Shown here in pieces: positions 24,279 to 33,952 of a stretch of 64,000 nucleotides of DNA. The DNA is from Halobacterium sp. DL1. Its GTDB lineage: Archaea; Halobacteriota; Halobacteria; Halobacteriales; Halobacteriaceae. The stretch spans positions 2,424,216-2,488,215 of the forward strand of contig CP007060.1 in assembly GCA_000230955.3 (NCBI GenBank), read 5' to 3'. The notes below the pieces were generated by a model. That model was not told the origin of the DNA and did not search any database. It saw only the letters and a program-made list of their open reading frames with translations. The first letter of the stretch is position 1; every line of letters begins with the position of its first letter. The position numbers and the translations under genes are program-made.

Positions 24279-24770
24279 TTAGTCGAGCGTCTCGATTCTG
24301 TCTCCGGGGCGAACTGTCCCGGTTTCGAGGACGTCCGCTCGAAGCCCGCCTCGGTGCGCCAGCGCGTCGAGGACGTTCTTCCCGGTGAGGTCCTGGAGGT
24401 AGCCACAGGGTTCACACAGCCGGTCGCCCCGGCAGACGACGTCGCCGACGCGGAACCGCGTGCCGACGAGGTGGTTGAGCGCGACGTCCCGCGTGACGAC
24501 GTTCCGTCGGTGCTCCCCCGGCGCGAGTTCGATGCCCGCCTCGCGTTCGATTGCCTCGATGGCTTCCTGCTCGATGAGCGTCAAATCGTAGCCGTCCCCG
24601 CGGTCGTCGTCCGCGTCCCAGGTGACGAACGTCCCCGTTTCGACGTCGCTGAAGTATCTGTCACCCCGGAGGCCGCGACCGGCCACGGCCTCGACGTCGC
24701 TGCGCTCGACCATCTCGACGCCGGCGTCCGGCGCAGTGAAGATTCGTTCGGCAGTCCCCATACCGTTCAT
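24279..24770 (-). CDS. MOSC domain protein
   Basis: A 163-residue single MOSC domain protein. The diagnostic region is CRGDRLCEPCGYLQDLTG (the MOSC cysteine segment), and GLRGDRYF, EHRRNVVTRDVALNHLVGTRFRVGD and HRGGLRADVLETG also fit. MOSC domains bind sulfur from molybdenum-cofactor sulfurases or modify molybdenum enzymes; the partner is not evident here. The ATG at 24770 is supported by a GTATTTC box about 28 bases upstream; an internal ATG at 24761 is an alternative. Confidence 0.88.
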   Translation of the reverse strand: MNGMGTAERIFTAPDAGVEMVERSDVEAVAGRGLRGDRYFSDVETGTFVTWDADDDRGDGYDLTLIEQEAIEAIEREAGIELAPGEHRRNVVTRDVALNHLVGTRFRVGDVVCRGDRLCEPCGYLQDLTGKNVLDALAHRGGLRADVLETGTVRPGDRIETLD

Positions 24771-24885
24771 ACGCGCCGAGTCGGCGTCCGAGAAGAAATA
24801 CGTTTGCCGCACTCGCTCGCTACGCGGGCGGTTGCTGCTGGATTCCCGTGCCGGCGGAGGGTCGAGCTCGCGCCGACAACTGCCG

Positions 24886-25560
24886 TCACGCGAACGCTTC
24901 GAGGACGCCGCGGCCGTCAGTGAGGCCGAGTTCGGGGAGCGCCGCGCGCTCGGGGTGGGGCATCATCACGGCGACCGTCTCTCGCTCGCCGAGAATGCCG
25001 GCGACGGCGCCCCGCGAGCCGTTGGGGTTCGCGGCGTCGGTGACGTTCCCGTCCTCGTCGCAGTAGCGGAGGAGGACGCGGTCCGCGTCGACGAGTTCGT
25101 CGTAGCGCTCCTCGGTAATCTCGAAGCGGCCCTCGCCGTGGGCGATTGGGAGCGTGACGACGTCGCCCTCGTCGTAGGCGGCCGTCCACGGCGTGTCGGC
25201 GTTCTCCACGCGGACGTGGACGTGCTCGCACTGGAAGCGCGCGCTGGCGTTGGTCGTGAACGCGCCGGGCGTGAGTTTCGCCTCGCAGCCGATCTGGGCG
25301 CCGTTGCAGACGCCGAGCACCGGCAGCCCCTCGCTGGCGCGCTCCCGCACGTCGTCGAGAATCGGGGACTGGGCGGCCATCGCGCCCGCTCGGAGGTAGT
25401 CGCCGTAGGAGAAGCCGCCGGGCAGAACGACGCCCGACGATTCGGCGGGGAGGCCGTCCTCGTGCCAGACGAGTTCGGCGTCGACGCCGACGTCCTCGAG
25501 GGCGCGGACGGCGTCGCGGTCGCAGTTCGACCCGCCGAAGCGGACGACCGAGACCGTCAT
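24886..25560 (-). CDS. purQ: phosphoribosylformylglycinamidine synthase subunit PurQ
   Basis: A 224-residue glutamine amidotransferase (class I). The start MTVSVVRFGGSNCDRD is typical. The nucleophile elbow is GVCNGAQIG, the oxyanion region LPGGFSYGDYLRAGAMA, and the His-Glu pair lies in MMPHPERA. It supplies ammonia to PurL for formylglycinamidine ribotide synthesis. The start overlaps the purS stop (ATGA), so PurS and PurQ are made in a coupled way. PurL is not in the window. Confidence 0.93.
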   Translation of the reverse strand: MTVSVVRFGGSNCDRDAVRALEDVGVDAELVWHEDGLPAESSGVVLPGGFSYGDYLRAGAMAAQSPILDDVRERASEGLPVLGVCNGAQIGCEAKLTPGAFTTNASARFQCEHVHVRVENADTPWTAAYDEGDVVTLPIAHGEGRFEITEERYDELVDADRVLLRYCDEDGNVTDAANPNGSRGAVAGILGERETVAVMMPHPERAALPELGLTDGRGVLEAFA

Positions 25561-25811
25561 TCGCGTTCCTCGACGGCCACGTCGTAGTCGTGGATGGTCG
25601 GGTTCGCGAGCAGGCGCTCGGCCATCTCGCCCGCGCGGTCGGCGGCCGTCTCCTCGTCGGCGACGTCGAGGTCGATCTCGAAGCGGTCCGTCGAGCGCAG
25701 GTCCGCGAGTTCGAAGCCCAGGCGTTCGAGCGCGCGCTGCGTGGTCTCGGCCTCCGGGTCGAGGACGCCACGCTTCAGCCGGACCGTCACCGTCGCGGTG
25801 TACGCGGTCAT
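25557..25811 (-). CDS. purS: phosphoribosylformylglycinamidine synthase subunit PurS
   Basis: An 84-residue PurS, the small bridging subunit of the PurSLQ complex. It begins MTAYTATVTVRLKRGVLDPEAETTQRALERLGF and contains the R--DRFEIDLDVADEE segment and a C-terminal LLANPTIHDYDVAVEE, all typical. It overlaps purQ by 4 bases. An alternative start 9 bases upstream (MHAMTAY) is possible. Confidence 0.92.
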   Translation of the reverse strand: MTAYTATVTVRLKRGVLDPEAETTQRALERLGFELADLRSTDRFEIDLDVADEETAADRAGEMAERLLANPTIHDYDVAVEERE

Positions 25812-25934
25812 CGCGTGGATGTGGGCGTCCGTGGTCAAAGACTCTTTTGGAACGCGGGGAAGTTGCACGAACGTGCATCGGCAAGCTCTGCGACCACGTA
25901 GTGGCTTATCAGCGTCGAGCGACTGTGTTCTACC

Positions 25935-26882
25935 ATGCCGACACCGAACGGCAGTCCGGAGGTGGCGCCGCTGCGAACCGACCTGACCGAGATAACGGTC
26001 GTCGGAGCCGACCGCACGGGTATCGTCGCCGGAGTCACCGGACTGCTGTTCGAGCGCGGAGTGAACATCGAGGACATCGAGCAGACCGTCCGGGACGGCG
26101 TGTTCCGGATGACACTCCACTGCGACACCGACCCAGTCGAGAGTCGCGAGGCGCTCCGCGACGAACTCGCCGAGACCGGCGACGACCTCGACGTCGACAT
26201 CCGCACGCGGTTCCCCGACGAGCGCGACGAGGGTATCGCGGTGCTCGTCACGAAGGAGGACCACTGCCTGCGCGCGCTCTGCGAGGCCGACCTCTCCGCG
26301 GACGTACGGGTCGTGATCGGGAACCACTCCGGTCTCGAATCGGTCGCCGAGGAGTACGGCGTGCCGTTCCACGACGTCGGCGACGGGTCCGGCGTCCCCG
26401 ACGAGGACCGCCTGCTCGAACTCCTCGACGAGTACGACGTCGACGTCGTCGTGCTCGCGCGCTACATGCGCATCCTCAGCCCGGACGTCGTGTTCCGCTA
26501 CCCCGGGCGCATCATCAACGTCCACCCGAGTCTGCTGCCCGCGTTCCCCGGCGCGCAGGCCTACCGGCAAGCCGTCGAGGCGGGCGTCCGCGTCGCGGGC
26601 GTCACGGCCCACTACGTCACCACCGACCTCGACCAGGGCCCCATCCTCACCCAGCGCGCCTTCGACCTCCCGCCGGACGCGAGCGTCGAGGACGTGAAGG
26701 CACGCGGCCAGCCACTGGAGGCCGACGCGCTCGTGACCGCCGTCCGCGCGCACCTCGCCGGCGACGTGACTGTCCAGCGTGGCTCCGTCCAGGTGACCGG
26801 CGACCACCAGTTCGGGATGCCCGACGCCGCCTCGGAGGCCAATCCCGAACGGCCACTCGACGTCGAACCCGTCGACGACTGA
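25935..26882 (+). CDS. purU: formyltetrahydrofolate deformylase
   Basis: A 315-residue PurU that hydrolyses 10-formyl-tetrahydrofolate to formate and tetrahydrofolate. An N-terminal ACT domain (about 18-95, ITVVGADRTGIVAGVTGLLFERGVNI) is followed by the formyltransferase fold. The catalytic triad is visible: Asn195 and His197 in INVHPSLLPAF and Asp233 in TDLDQGPIL. The acidic C-terminus is haloarchaeal. It is divergent from the purS-purQ pair, linking one-carbon and purine metabolism in this stretch. Confidence 0.9.
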   Translation: MPTPNGSPEVAPLRTDLTEITVVGADRTGIVAGVTGLLFERGVNIEDIEQTVRDGVFRMTLHCDTDPVESREALRDELAETGDDLDVDIRTRFPDERDEGIAVLVTKEDHCLRALCEADLSADVRVVIGNHSGLESVAEEYGVPFHDVGDGSGVPDEDRLLELLDEYDVDVVVLARYMRILSPDVVFRYPGRIINVHPSLLPAFPGAQAYRQAVEAGVRVAGVTAHYVTTDLDQGPILTQRAFDLPPDASVEDVKARGQPLEADALVTAVRAHLAGDVTVQRGSVQVTGDHQFGMPDAASEANPERPLDVEPVDD

Positions 26883-26998
26883 CGGGGGCGAGCAGTTCTG
26901 GCGCGGTCCGGGACCGGCGAGCGGGGAAGCGCAGCAGTAATGTAGCTCTGCGTCGTTTCCCGCCGCGTGAACGACGGAGTACCGCACGTAATCCGACG

Positions 26999-27922
26999 AT
27001 GAGTTCTCCACTCACTGACGCCGTCCGGAGCCTCCGACACGCCGGTCTCGACGCGGTCCGGGAGTTCGTCAACCGGACGTATTTCTCCGTCCGCCCGGCG
27101 ACCCCGGACCCGGACCCGGTGCTCGACGCCGACTGGGACCTTTTGGTCGTCCTCGACGCCTGCCGCGCGGACCTCTTCGCGGACGTCGTGGGGGCGGGCG
27201 ACTACAACTTCCCGGCCACCGGCACCGCCATCTCGCCGGGGAGTACCTCGAAGGAGTGGCTGTCGGCCGTCTTCGGGAGCGCCGACGACGACGCGCTCGC
27301 CGAGGTGGCCTACGTCACGGGCAACCCCTACTCGACGAAGATGCTGGACCTCTCGCGATTCGGCCACGTCGACGAGGTGTGGCGCACCGGCTGGGACGAC
27401 GACCGCGGGACGATACCGCCCCGTCCCATCACGAACGCCGCCATCGAGGCGGGCCGCGAGCGGGACACCGACCGAATGGTCGTCCACTACATGCAGCCCC
27501 ACTTCCCGTCCATCGTGGACGACGATGACGACGGCATCGCGCTCGACGACTGGGGGACCCAGCCGATGTCCGTCTGGGAGGAACTCCGGTTCGGCCAGCG
27601 CACCGAGGCCGACGTCTGGGAGAGCTACCGGAAGAACCTGGAGGCGGTCCTCGCGGACGTCGAACTGCTGCTGTCGAACGTGGACGCCGAGCGTGCGGTG
27701 ATTACCGCCGACCACGGCAACGCCGTCGGCGAGCACCACATCTACGGCCACCCGGGAGGCGTGGGCATCCCCGCGCTTCGCGAGGTTCCCTGGAGCGTGA
27801 CGTCGGCAACCGACGGGGGCAGCCACGACCCGGCCGACGACGCGACCAGTATCGAGTCGAACGACGAAGGAGACGACAGCACCGTCGAGGACCGACTGGA
27901 GAGCCTCGGCTACAGGACCTGA
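26999..27922 (+). CDS. alkaline phosphatase/sulfatase superfamily protein
   Basis: A 307-residue protein of the alkaline phosphatase-like superfamily: DLLVVLDACRADLFADVVG (metal-binding Asp and family start), SPGSTSKEWLSAVF in place of the nucleophile motif, DRMVVHYMQPHFPSI, and a second metal site AVITADHGNAVGEHH with GHPGG. The nucleophile would be Ser/Thr in GSTSKEW rather than the Cys/Ser of sulfatases. It has no signal peptide, so it acts inside the cell or on the membrane surface. It sits 2 bases before a paralogous gene and probably forms an operon with it. The substrate is unknown. Confidence 0.8.
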   Translation: MSSPLTDAVRSLRHAGLDAVREFVNRTYFSVRPATPDPDPVLDADWDLLVVLDACRADLFADVVGAGDYNFPATGTAISPGSTSKEWLSAVFGSADDDALAEVAYVTGNPYSTKMLDLSRFGHVDEVWRTGWDDDRGTIPPRPITNAAIEAGRERDTDRMVVHYMQPHFPSIVDDDDDGIALDDWGTQPMSVWEELRFGQRTEADVWESYRKNLEAVLADVELLLSNVDAERAVITADHGNAVGEHHIYGHPGGVGIPALREVPWSVTSATDGGSHDPADDATSIESNDEGDDSTVEDRLESLGYRT

Positions 27923-27924
27923 CC

Positions 27925-29184
27925 ATGAGCGAGAACACCACCCAATCGAGCGAGGAGCCTAACCTGCTGGTCGTCTGCGTCGACTGCCTGCGGGACGACT
28001 TCGTTCGCTCCGACCGGACGGACACGCCGTTCCTCGACGACCTGCGGGCCAGCGGGCTGGACTGCTCGAACCTCTACTCGACGACGACCACGACGACGCC
28101 CGCCATCGCGAGCCTGCTCACCGGGACGTACTCCGAGCGCAACGGCGTCCAGTCGCTCCAGCACGGAACGCTGTCGCCGGACGTCGACTCCCTGGCCGGG
28201 GTCATGGGCGACGCCGGCTACCACACGGAGGCGCTGGTCACCGGCCCGCTGCTCCCGGAGACGGGCCTCGACCGCGACTTCGACCGCTACGACCACCGGC
28301 CAGAGGACGCCGACATGTTCTCGGAGTGGCGCGAAGAGGGCCTCGACCGCGTCGCCTCACTCCCCGAACCGTTCGCGGCGTTCGTCCACCTCTGGGAGAT
28401 CCACGAGGACGTCCGCGTGCCCGCCGAGTTCGACAGCCCGGAGTACGGCGAGACACCGTACGGCCGCGCGTTCTCCGCGCTCGACCGCGAGATCGAGGCG
28501 CTCGTCGACGCCGCCCCCGACAACACCGTCGTCGCGTTCGTCGGCGACCACGGCGAGAGCATCACCCACCGCCACAGCCCCCTGCGACTCCTCCTGAAGT
28601 CCCTCCGGGACGCGCTGCGCTACTACGGCGGCGTGGACACCCGCGACGTCGTCGGGCGCCTCAACCGCGCGTTCGAGGACCGCGGCCCCGACATCGACGA
28701 CCACTACATCGAGAAGGGGCACGGCGAGAACGTCTTCGACTTCACCACGAACGTCCCGTTCGTGCTCGCGGGCCCCGGCATCGAGCCAGCGAGCGTCGAC
28801 GCGCAGGTCCGCCAGGTGGACGTCCTGCCGACGATTCTCGAAAGGTTCGGACTCTCCGTCGACGCCGACGGCGAGCCGATTCGTCCCGGCGAAGGCGTCG
28901 AGGACCGGCCCGCGTATATGCGGGCCTGCGGCGCGTCGCTCCACCGCGAGCAGAACTGGGGCCGGGCCATCCGCGCCGACGGCGCGAAGTACGTCGAGTA
29001 CCCGGACCGCGACTGGGAGCCGGAGCTGTACGACCTTGGGTCCGACCCCCGGGAACTCCGCCGCATCGAGGACCCGGAGCTCGAGGCGCGGCTCCAGCGG
29101 CTCATGCCCGAGCGCGGCCAGCCACTGGACGAAGCCGAACGGCTGGACATCGACGACCACCTTGAGGACCTCGGCTACCTCTGA
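27925..29184 (+). CDS. sulfatase-like hydrolase/transferase
   Basis: A 419-residue member of the sulfatase/alkaline phosphatase superfamily. It has LLVVCVDCLRDDF (metal Asp pair), TTTTTTPAIASLLTG at the nucleophile site, VVAFVGDHGESITHRHS (second metal site), and NVPFVLAGPGIEP followed by RQVDVLPTILERFGL. At the motif position corresponding to C/S-x-P-S-R the sequence is T-T-P-A-I. The formylglycine Cys/Ser and the Arg are therefore lost, which argues against true sulfatase activity and for a Thr-based phosphotransferase. It follows the gene at 26999 and faces a UPF0104 membrane gene; surface glycan or lipid-head-group work is an inference. Confidence 0.82.
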   Translation: MSENTTQSSEEPNLLVVCVDCLRDDFVRSDRTDTPFLDDLRASGLDCSNLYSTTTTTTPAIASLLTGTYSERNGVQSLQHGTLSPDVDSLAGVMGDAGYHTEALVTGPLLPETGLDRDFDRYDHRPEDADMFSEWREEGLDRVASLPEPFAAFVHLWEIHEDVRVPAEFDSPEYGETPYGRAFSALDREIEALVDAAPDNTVVAFVGDHGESITHRHSPLRLLLKSLRDALRYYGGVDTRDVVGRLNRAFEDRGPDIDDHYIEKGHGENVFDFTTNVPFVLAGPGIEPASVDAQVRQVDVLPTILERFGLSVDADGEPIRPGEGVEDRPAYMRACGASLHREQNWGRAIRADGAKYVEYPDRDWEPELYDLGSDPRELRRIEDPELEARLQRLMPERGQPLDEAERLDIDDHLEDLGYL

Positions 29185-29323
29185 GCACTCGCGACCAACG
29201 GCGGTTCGCTCCCTGTGAGTCGGTTTCTGACCATCAGGAGCGCCCTGTACGTCCAAGCGCCGCGGCCACCCGCAGGTGGTGCTATCGGGGAGTGAGCGCC
29301 GGAGAGAATCGGCTCCAGTCGGC

Positions 29324-30346
29324 CTACGGTTCGACGGCGCCGCGCACGCCGAGCACGCTGGCGGCCGCCGCGCCCACGCTCGTCGTCAGCAGGTAGCCAC
29401 CGACGCTGTGCAGTGTCACCGCCGCCGCGATGGTTGGCGCCGCGACGGACGTGACGACGGTCAACACGGTGATGTTGATGGCCTCCGTGCCGCCGAGGCC
29501 GCCGGGCGTCGGCACCACCGACCCCATCGTCCCGAGCGGGAGGACGAACAGCGGGACGTAGACGGGGATGTGCTCGCCGAGCGCGAGGAACGTCACCCAG
29601 AGGCCGACGGCCTGGAAAACCCAGCCGAGCGCCGAGAGGCCGATGGCGCCCGCGAGCCGCGGTCGGTCGTTGCCCACGCGCCTGATGGCGCCGACGAAGC
29701 TCGCGATGCGTGCCTTCAGCGACTCTCGCGACGGCGGCTGGACGCGCGGCACGCGCGCCGTCACCGCGTGCACGACCCGGTAGACGGCGCCCCCAGCGTA
29801 CTGGCGGACGCGGTCCCGTAACAACCACGCGAGGACGGCGACGACGGCGACCGCGGCGACGACCCAGAGCACGCTCCGCGGCACCATGCCGACGCTGAGG
29901 TCCGTCGTCGAGACGAAGTAGAGGCCGCCGACCACCGCGAACGACAGCGACGGCACGACGTTGATGGCGTCGAGACTGGCGATGGACGCGAGGCCCACCT
30001 CGTAGTCGGTCTCCGTCGACTGGGTGATGAGCCACGCCGTGACTGGTTCGCCGCCGGCCTGCCCGAACGGCGTGACGTGGTTGGCGAAGCCGCTGGCCGC
30101 GTTCACGAGCAGCGCCGTGTGAATCGGCGTGTGCACGTCTAGCGTGCGCAGGACCGTCCACAGCTCCAGGCCCCACGCGACGTTCCACAGCAGGATGGTC
30201 GCCGCGACGACCCCCAGGAGCAGGAGGTCGGCCTGCCGGCCGGCCGCCAGCACGGCCTCGGCGTCGATGACCCAGAACATGACCGCGAAGACGGCTGCGG
30301 CTACGAGAAAGCCGCCCACGGTCGCTACTAGGTGGTCTCGGTCCAC
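29324..30346 (-). CDS. UPF0104 / lysylphosphatidylglycerol synthase-like membrane protein
   Basis: A 340-residue polytopic protein with about eight membrane helices, resembling the flippase-like (LPG synthase TM, UPF0104, AglD-associated) family. The diagnostic segment is NAASGFANHVTPFGQAGGEPVTAWLI near residue 85, and LPLGTMGSVVPTPGGLGGTEAIN near residue 275. Family members are thought to move lipids or lipid-linked sugars. It is the last gene of a minus-strand run (arcS, CBS protein, this gene) and converges with the two sulfatase-like genes. Confidence 0.85.
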   Translation of the reverse strand: MDRDHLVATVGGFLVAAAVFAVMFWVIDAEAVLAAGRQADLLLLGVVAATILLWNVAWGLELWTVLRTLDVHTPIHTALLVNAASGFANHVTPFGQAGGEPVTAWLITQSTETDYEVGLASIASLDAINVVPSLSFAVVGGLYFVSTTDLSVGMVPRSVLWVVAAVAVVAVLAWLLRDRVRQYAGGAVYRVVHAVTARVPRVQPPSRESLKARIASFVGAIRRVGNDRPRLAGAIGLSALGWVFQAVGLWVTFLALGEHIPVYVPLFVLPLGTMGSVVPTPGGLGGTEAINITVLTVVTSVAAPTIAAAVTLHSVGGYLLTTSVGAAAASVLGVRGAVEP

Positions 30347-30394
30347 GGCGAACCTCCCACGCCCGCGTGAATCAATCCTCCGGAATCGAAGGGG

Positions 30395-30820
30395 TTAGTC
30401 GACCGTCCACTCCTCGCGCTCGCGAAGGTAGCGCCGGGTCTCGGCGTCGAGGTCGGCCTGGGCGGCCAGGAGGTCGGTCGCGGTGACGATGCCGACGAGG
30501 TCGATGCCCTCGGACACCGGGAGGCGCTTGATGCGCTCTTCGGTCATCTTCGCCGCGGCCGACCGCAAGGTGGCGGTCGGCTGGATGGTGACGAGCGGAC
30601 TGGACGCCGCGGCGTACACCGGAATCTCGCTGAACGGGCGGTCGTACTCGTGGCCCGCGACGACGAAGTCCGACTCGGTGAGGATGCCCGCCGGGTTCCC
30701 ATCGCGCGTGACGACGACGCTGCCAACGCACTCCGAGAGCATCAGGTCCGCGGCGTCGTGCAGGGAGACCTCCGCGTCCACCGTCACGACCCGTTTGGTC
30801 ATCGCATCGGCGACCTGCAT
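30395..30820 (-). CDS. tandem CBS domain protein
   Basis: A 141-residue protein consisting of two CBS motifs: MTKRVVTVDAEVSLHDAADLMLSECVGSVVV... and VTIQPTATLRSAAAKMTEERIKRLPVSEG..., each closed by GIVTATDLL or GILTESDFV strands. Such Bateman modules bind adenine nucleotides and regulate partners. It lies 28 bases after arcS and 48 bases before the UPF0104 gene, all on the minus strand. The regulated partner is unknown. Confidence 0.88.
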   Translation of the reverse strand: MQVADAMTKRVVTVDAEVSLHDAADLMLSECVGSVVVTRDGNPAGILTESDFVVAGHEYDRPFSEIPVYAAASSPLVTIQPTATLRSAAAKMTEERIKRLPVSEGIDLVGIVTATDLLAAQADLDAETRRYLREREEWTVD

Positions 30821-30848
30821 GTGTCTGACTACGGAGCGGGGCGTCTTG

Positions 30849-32603
30849 TTACTTCTCCCGGGAGTGGCGCACGTGGATCGCGATGCCGCGGGTGGCGTCG
30901 GCCATCGCGGGACCCGGCATCGTCGCGCGCCCGACGGCGAACGCCCGCGGCCCCTCGACGACGACCTCGTCGCCGACGCGGATGTCGTCGCTGGCGTCGA
31001 GGATGCCGGGCGCGAGCACGCTCCCCTCGGGGACGAAGCCGTCTATCTCCACGCGCTTCGTCGGCGCGTCGCTGTCGACCCAGCGGTCCGCGCCGGCGAG
31101 CGTGAACGACAGCGAGCCGTACTGCGGGACGAGCGCGGCGAGCTGCTCGCCGTCGGCGTCGAGGGCCTGCAGTTTCGGGTAGCGGCCCTGCACCTCGATG
31201 TCCGCGAATAGCTCGTCGCCCGCGCCGTCACCGATGTAGTAGTCCGCGACCGCGCGGAGCGTGGCCTCCTCACGTTCGGAGACCCAGATCTTGTCCTCGC
31301 CCGCGAGCGCGGCGTTCAGTTCCCCGAGGCTCTCGTCTGTCGTCGGGTGGTCGTCGACCGTGAACTCGAAGGGGACGTCCACCTCGCTGGCGACCCGCTC
31401 GCAGACGTCGCGGTAGCCCTCGGGCGGGATGTGCGCGATGACGCGGGAGTAGTCGGTGCGTTCGAGATAGCGCCGCAACACGTTCGCGACGAACTCCTTC
31501 TCCTCGGCGCTCCAGCGCCCCGTCACCACGGAGTCGTACTGCTGGGCGGGGTAGGTGAGTTCGAGTTCCTGGGGGACGACGCCGATTGGCGACGTCATCG
31601 ACACCATGTGCGCGCGGTAGCTGGCGGCGTCCTGGAACTGGCGGTGGCTCTGGCTCTCGCTGTACGGCTTCGCCGCCGAACAGGGAACCAGGAGGAGAGG
31701 GTGGCCGTCGAGGCGCTTCCGGTAGCGCGTGGTGACGCGCTCGGCGAAGCGCTGGATCTCCACGCGCCGGAGCGTGTCCTCCGTCGCGGAGAGCAGCAGG
31801 TCGTCCCGGAAGACGGGCGTGCGCTCCTCTATGTAGCCGTACTGCTGGTCGAACTCCCGGAACGCCGCGGTCGTCCACGCGGCGTGGCGGGCCTGCCCCT
31901 CCACGTAATCCCGGAGGCGGCCGTCGCGAATCCGGCGGCGCACCCGCGCGAGTTCCGCCCGCAGGACGTTGACGTTGTGCTCGACGCAGTCCTCGCGGTC
32001 GAAGGACTCCGCTGGCTGCTGGCAGGCCCCACACGAACACGGGAGTTCGTCGAGGTCAGCGAGGTCGTAGGCGCCCTCCGTCGTGAGGTAGCGGCCCTGC
32101 GTCCCGCGCACGACTGCGCGGTCGGCGTCCACGAGGTCGACGCCCGCGTAGACGAGGACGGCGACGTTCCGCGGCGTCGCCACTCCCGAGAGGTAGAGCG
32201 CGGTGTCGTCGGGAATCGCCTCACGGGTCTGCACGATTGCGTCCCGGAACGCCGACCCGTGGCCGACGAACCCGGGCGCCCCCGAGAGGACGTATGCGTC
32301 CGCGCCGAAGTCCTCGGCGGTCCCGGGGGAGACGACGGCGGCGCTCGGGAACTCCACGTCCGGGTAGTCGGGCGCGAACGACTCCTGGACCTCGGCGGCG
32401 GTCCCGGAGGGGAACCCGCGGTGGGGCAGCACGGTCAGCGCCGACTCGTCGCCCTCGGGGCGGTCCTGGCGCTGGAACCACTCGCTGCCCGCGTCCCGTA
32501 TCACGTCGTCCGCGAGCGCCGGTGTCGTCACGGACTCCGCGAGGCGGAGTTCGCCCACGCGCGCCGCGGCGTCGCGCTCGTGGACCTCGAAGTAGTCGGT
32601 CAT
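30849..32603 (-). CDS. arcS: archaeosine synthase ArcS
   Basis: A 584-residue TGT-like protein. The TIM-barrel part keeps the zinc site C189-x-C191-x2-C194 with His209 (CSCGAC, EHN). Next comes the ArcS-specific motif PCSAAKPYSESQSH (307-320). The C-terminus is a PUA domain (about 505-584, KRVEIDGFVPEGSVLAPGI, DEVVVEGPRAFAVGRA). The TGT active-site Asp context is altered, as expected for ArcS. ArcS attaches lysine to preQ0 in position 15 of tRNA, and RaSEA (23159) completes archaeosine. The ATG at 32603 begins the conserved MTDYFEVHERDAAARVGEL. It is divergent from the beta-propeller gene at 32684. Confidence 0.93.
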   Translation of the reverse strand: MTDYFEVHERDAAARVGELRLAESVTTPALADDVIRDAGSEWFQRQDRPEGDESALTVLPHRGFPSGTAAEVQESFAPDYPDVEFPSAAVVSPGTAEDFGADAYVLSGAPGFVGHGSAFRDAIVQTREAIPDDTALYLSGVATPRNVAVLVYAGVDLVDADRAVVRGTQGRYLTTEGAYDLADLDELPCSCGACQQPAESFDREDCVEHNVNVLRAELARVRRRIRDGRLRDYVEGQARHAAWTTAAFREFDQQYGYIEERTPVFRDDLLLSATEDTLRRVEIQRFAERVTTRYRKRLDGHPLLLVPCSAAKPYSESQSHRQFQDAASYRAHMVSMTSPIGVVPQELELTYPAQQYDSVVTGRWSAEEKEFVANVLRRYLERTDYSRVIAHIPPEGYRDVCERVASEVDVPFEFTVDDHPTTDESLGELNAALAGEDKIWVSEREEATLRAVADYYIGDGAGDELFADIEVQGRYPKLQALDADGEQLAALVPQYGSLSFTLAGADRWVDSDAPTKRVEIDGFVPEGSVLAPGILDASDDIRVGDEVVVEGPRAFAVGRATMPGPAMADATRGIAIHVRHSREK

Positions 32604-32683
32604 GCACGCCTCTCCGCGGCGAGCGCCCAATTGCCTTGTCTTTTCACCGAAGACACTTGCCGGCCCGTCGTGAACGCCAACCG

Positions 32684-33952
32684 ATGACCGACGCGCCCTC
32701 CAGACGCGAGGTGCTGGCGGCCTGTGCCGGCGGCCTCGCCGGCGCCGCTGGCGGCTACGCCGCGGCCCCGCTGCTCGACGCCGACGCGACGTCCGAACAG
32801 TCCCCCGACCCCGTCTCGCTCGCGTGGAGCGACACCGAGTGGCCGTACCCGGACTACGATCCGGCGTGCACCCGCAACCCACCGGCCACCAGTGCGCCCG
32901 GCGACGACCTCGAGGTCCACTGGCGGCGGGACCTGGGAACAGCACACGCTCACACACCGCCGGTCGTGGCGAACGGCCGGGTCGCGTCAGCGAGCCTGGA
33001 GTCCCGGGGCACGACGGTCCGGAGCCTCGCGTTCGACAGCGGCGACACCGCGTGGGAGCACCCGTTCCTCGGGGGAGAGACGAACGTCGTCCCCGACCTG
33101 CTGGCGCCCGGTGACGGCGTCTACTACCGGGTGGACGAGTACGAGCGCGGCCCGCTGGGGATGTTCGGCGCGGCGACCGGCGAGCACGCGTGGGGCGCCC
33201 CCGAACCGCCGCGGGGCGAGTGGACGGTCGGCGCTGGCCGACTCTACTACGGGAGTCGCGTCACCGGCGACCTGCACGCCTACGACGCGCGCTCGGGGAC
33301 AGAGCTGTGGGTCGGGAACGTCGACGACGACCGCCTCGTCGTGCAGTCGTTCCACCCCGACCACGGAGTGTTCGCCACCTCGCGGGGCACCCTGTACGCC
33401 CTCGACCCCGTAGACGGCAGCGTGCTGTGGGAGTCGGCCGTCGAACCGTACGTCAGAAGCGGGCCGGTTCTCGCTGGTGGGCTGGCGTTCGTCTCGAAGT
33501 GGACCGGTGGGATGGACCTCGTCGCGTTCGACGCCGCGACCGGCGACGAGCGGTGGACGCACCCGCTGGCCACGACCGAGGTGACGGCAGACGGGGCGAC
33601 GCTCCGGCGGTGGTACGAGGTCGGTGCGGTGGACGGGGACGTCGTGGTCGTCCGGGAGCGGCGTGCGGACCCGTCACCGCAACCGCTCCACGCCGTCGAC
33701 GCGGTCTCGGGGGACCGCCTGTGGCGCGTCGACCCGCCCGAGGGCGCCACGGTGTTCTCGAAGCCGACGGTCGTGGACGGTGACGTGTTCGTCTGTGTCG
33801 GCGGCGACGCGCGGACCGAGTTGCTGCGGCTGGACCTCGCCGACGGCTCGACGACCGGGTCGTGGACGCTCCCCGACCACGGTGGCGGACCCGTCGTCAC
33901 GGACGGCCACGTGCTCGTCCAGACTGGGAACGAACTACTCGCCTTCCGGTGA
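32684..33952 (+). CDS. exported PQQ-binding-like beta-propeller protein
   Basis: A 422-residue protein with an N-terminal RR signal ([19 protein letters not shown]) that suggests Tat export. The rest is WD/PQQ-like blades with repeated motifs such as [59 protein letters not shown] and [15 protein letters not shown]. This is the outer-membrane-assembly BamB/PQQ fold type, often used for binding rather than catalysis in haloarchaea. The LAAC sequence near the signal is too close to the RR to be a clear lipobox. The 3' end overlaps the end of tgtA by 18 bases. Confidence 0.82.
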   Translation: MTDAPSRREVLAACAGGLAGAAGGYAAAPLLDADATSEQSPDPVSLAWSDTEWPYPDYDPACTRNPPATSAPGDDLEVHWRRDLGTAHAHTPPVVANGRVASASLESRGTTVRSLAFDSGDTAWEHPFLGGETNVVPDLLAPGDGVYYRVDEYERGPLGMFGAATGEHAWGAPEPPRGEWTVGAGRLYYGSRVTGDLHAYDARSGTELWVGNVDDDRLVVQSFHPDHGVFATSRGTLYALDPVDGSVLWESAVEPYVRSGPVLAGGLAFVSKWTGGMDLVAFDAATGDERWTHPLATTEVTADGATLRRWYEVGAVDGDVVVVRERRADPSPQPLHAVDAVSGDRLWRVDPPEGATVFSKPTVVDGDVFVCVGGDARTELLRLDLADGSTTGSWTLPDHGGGPVVTDGHVLVQTGNELLAFR

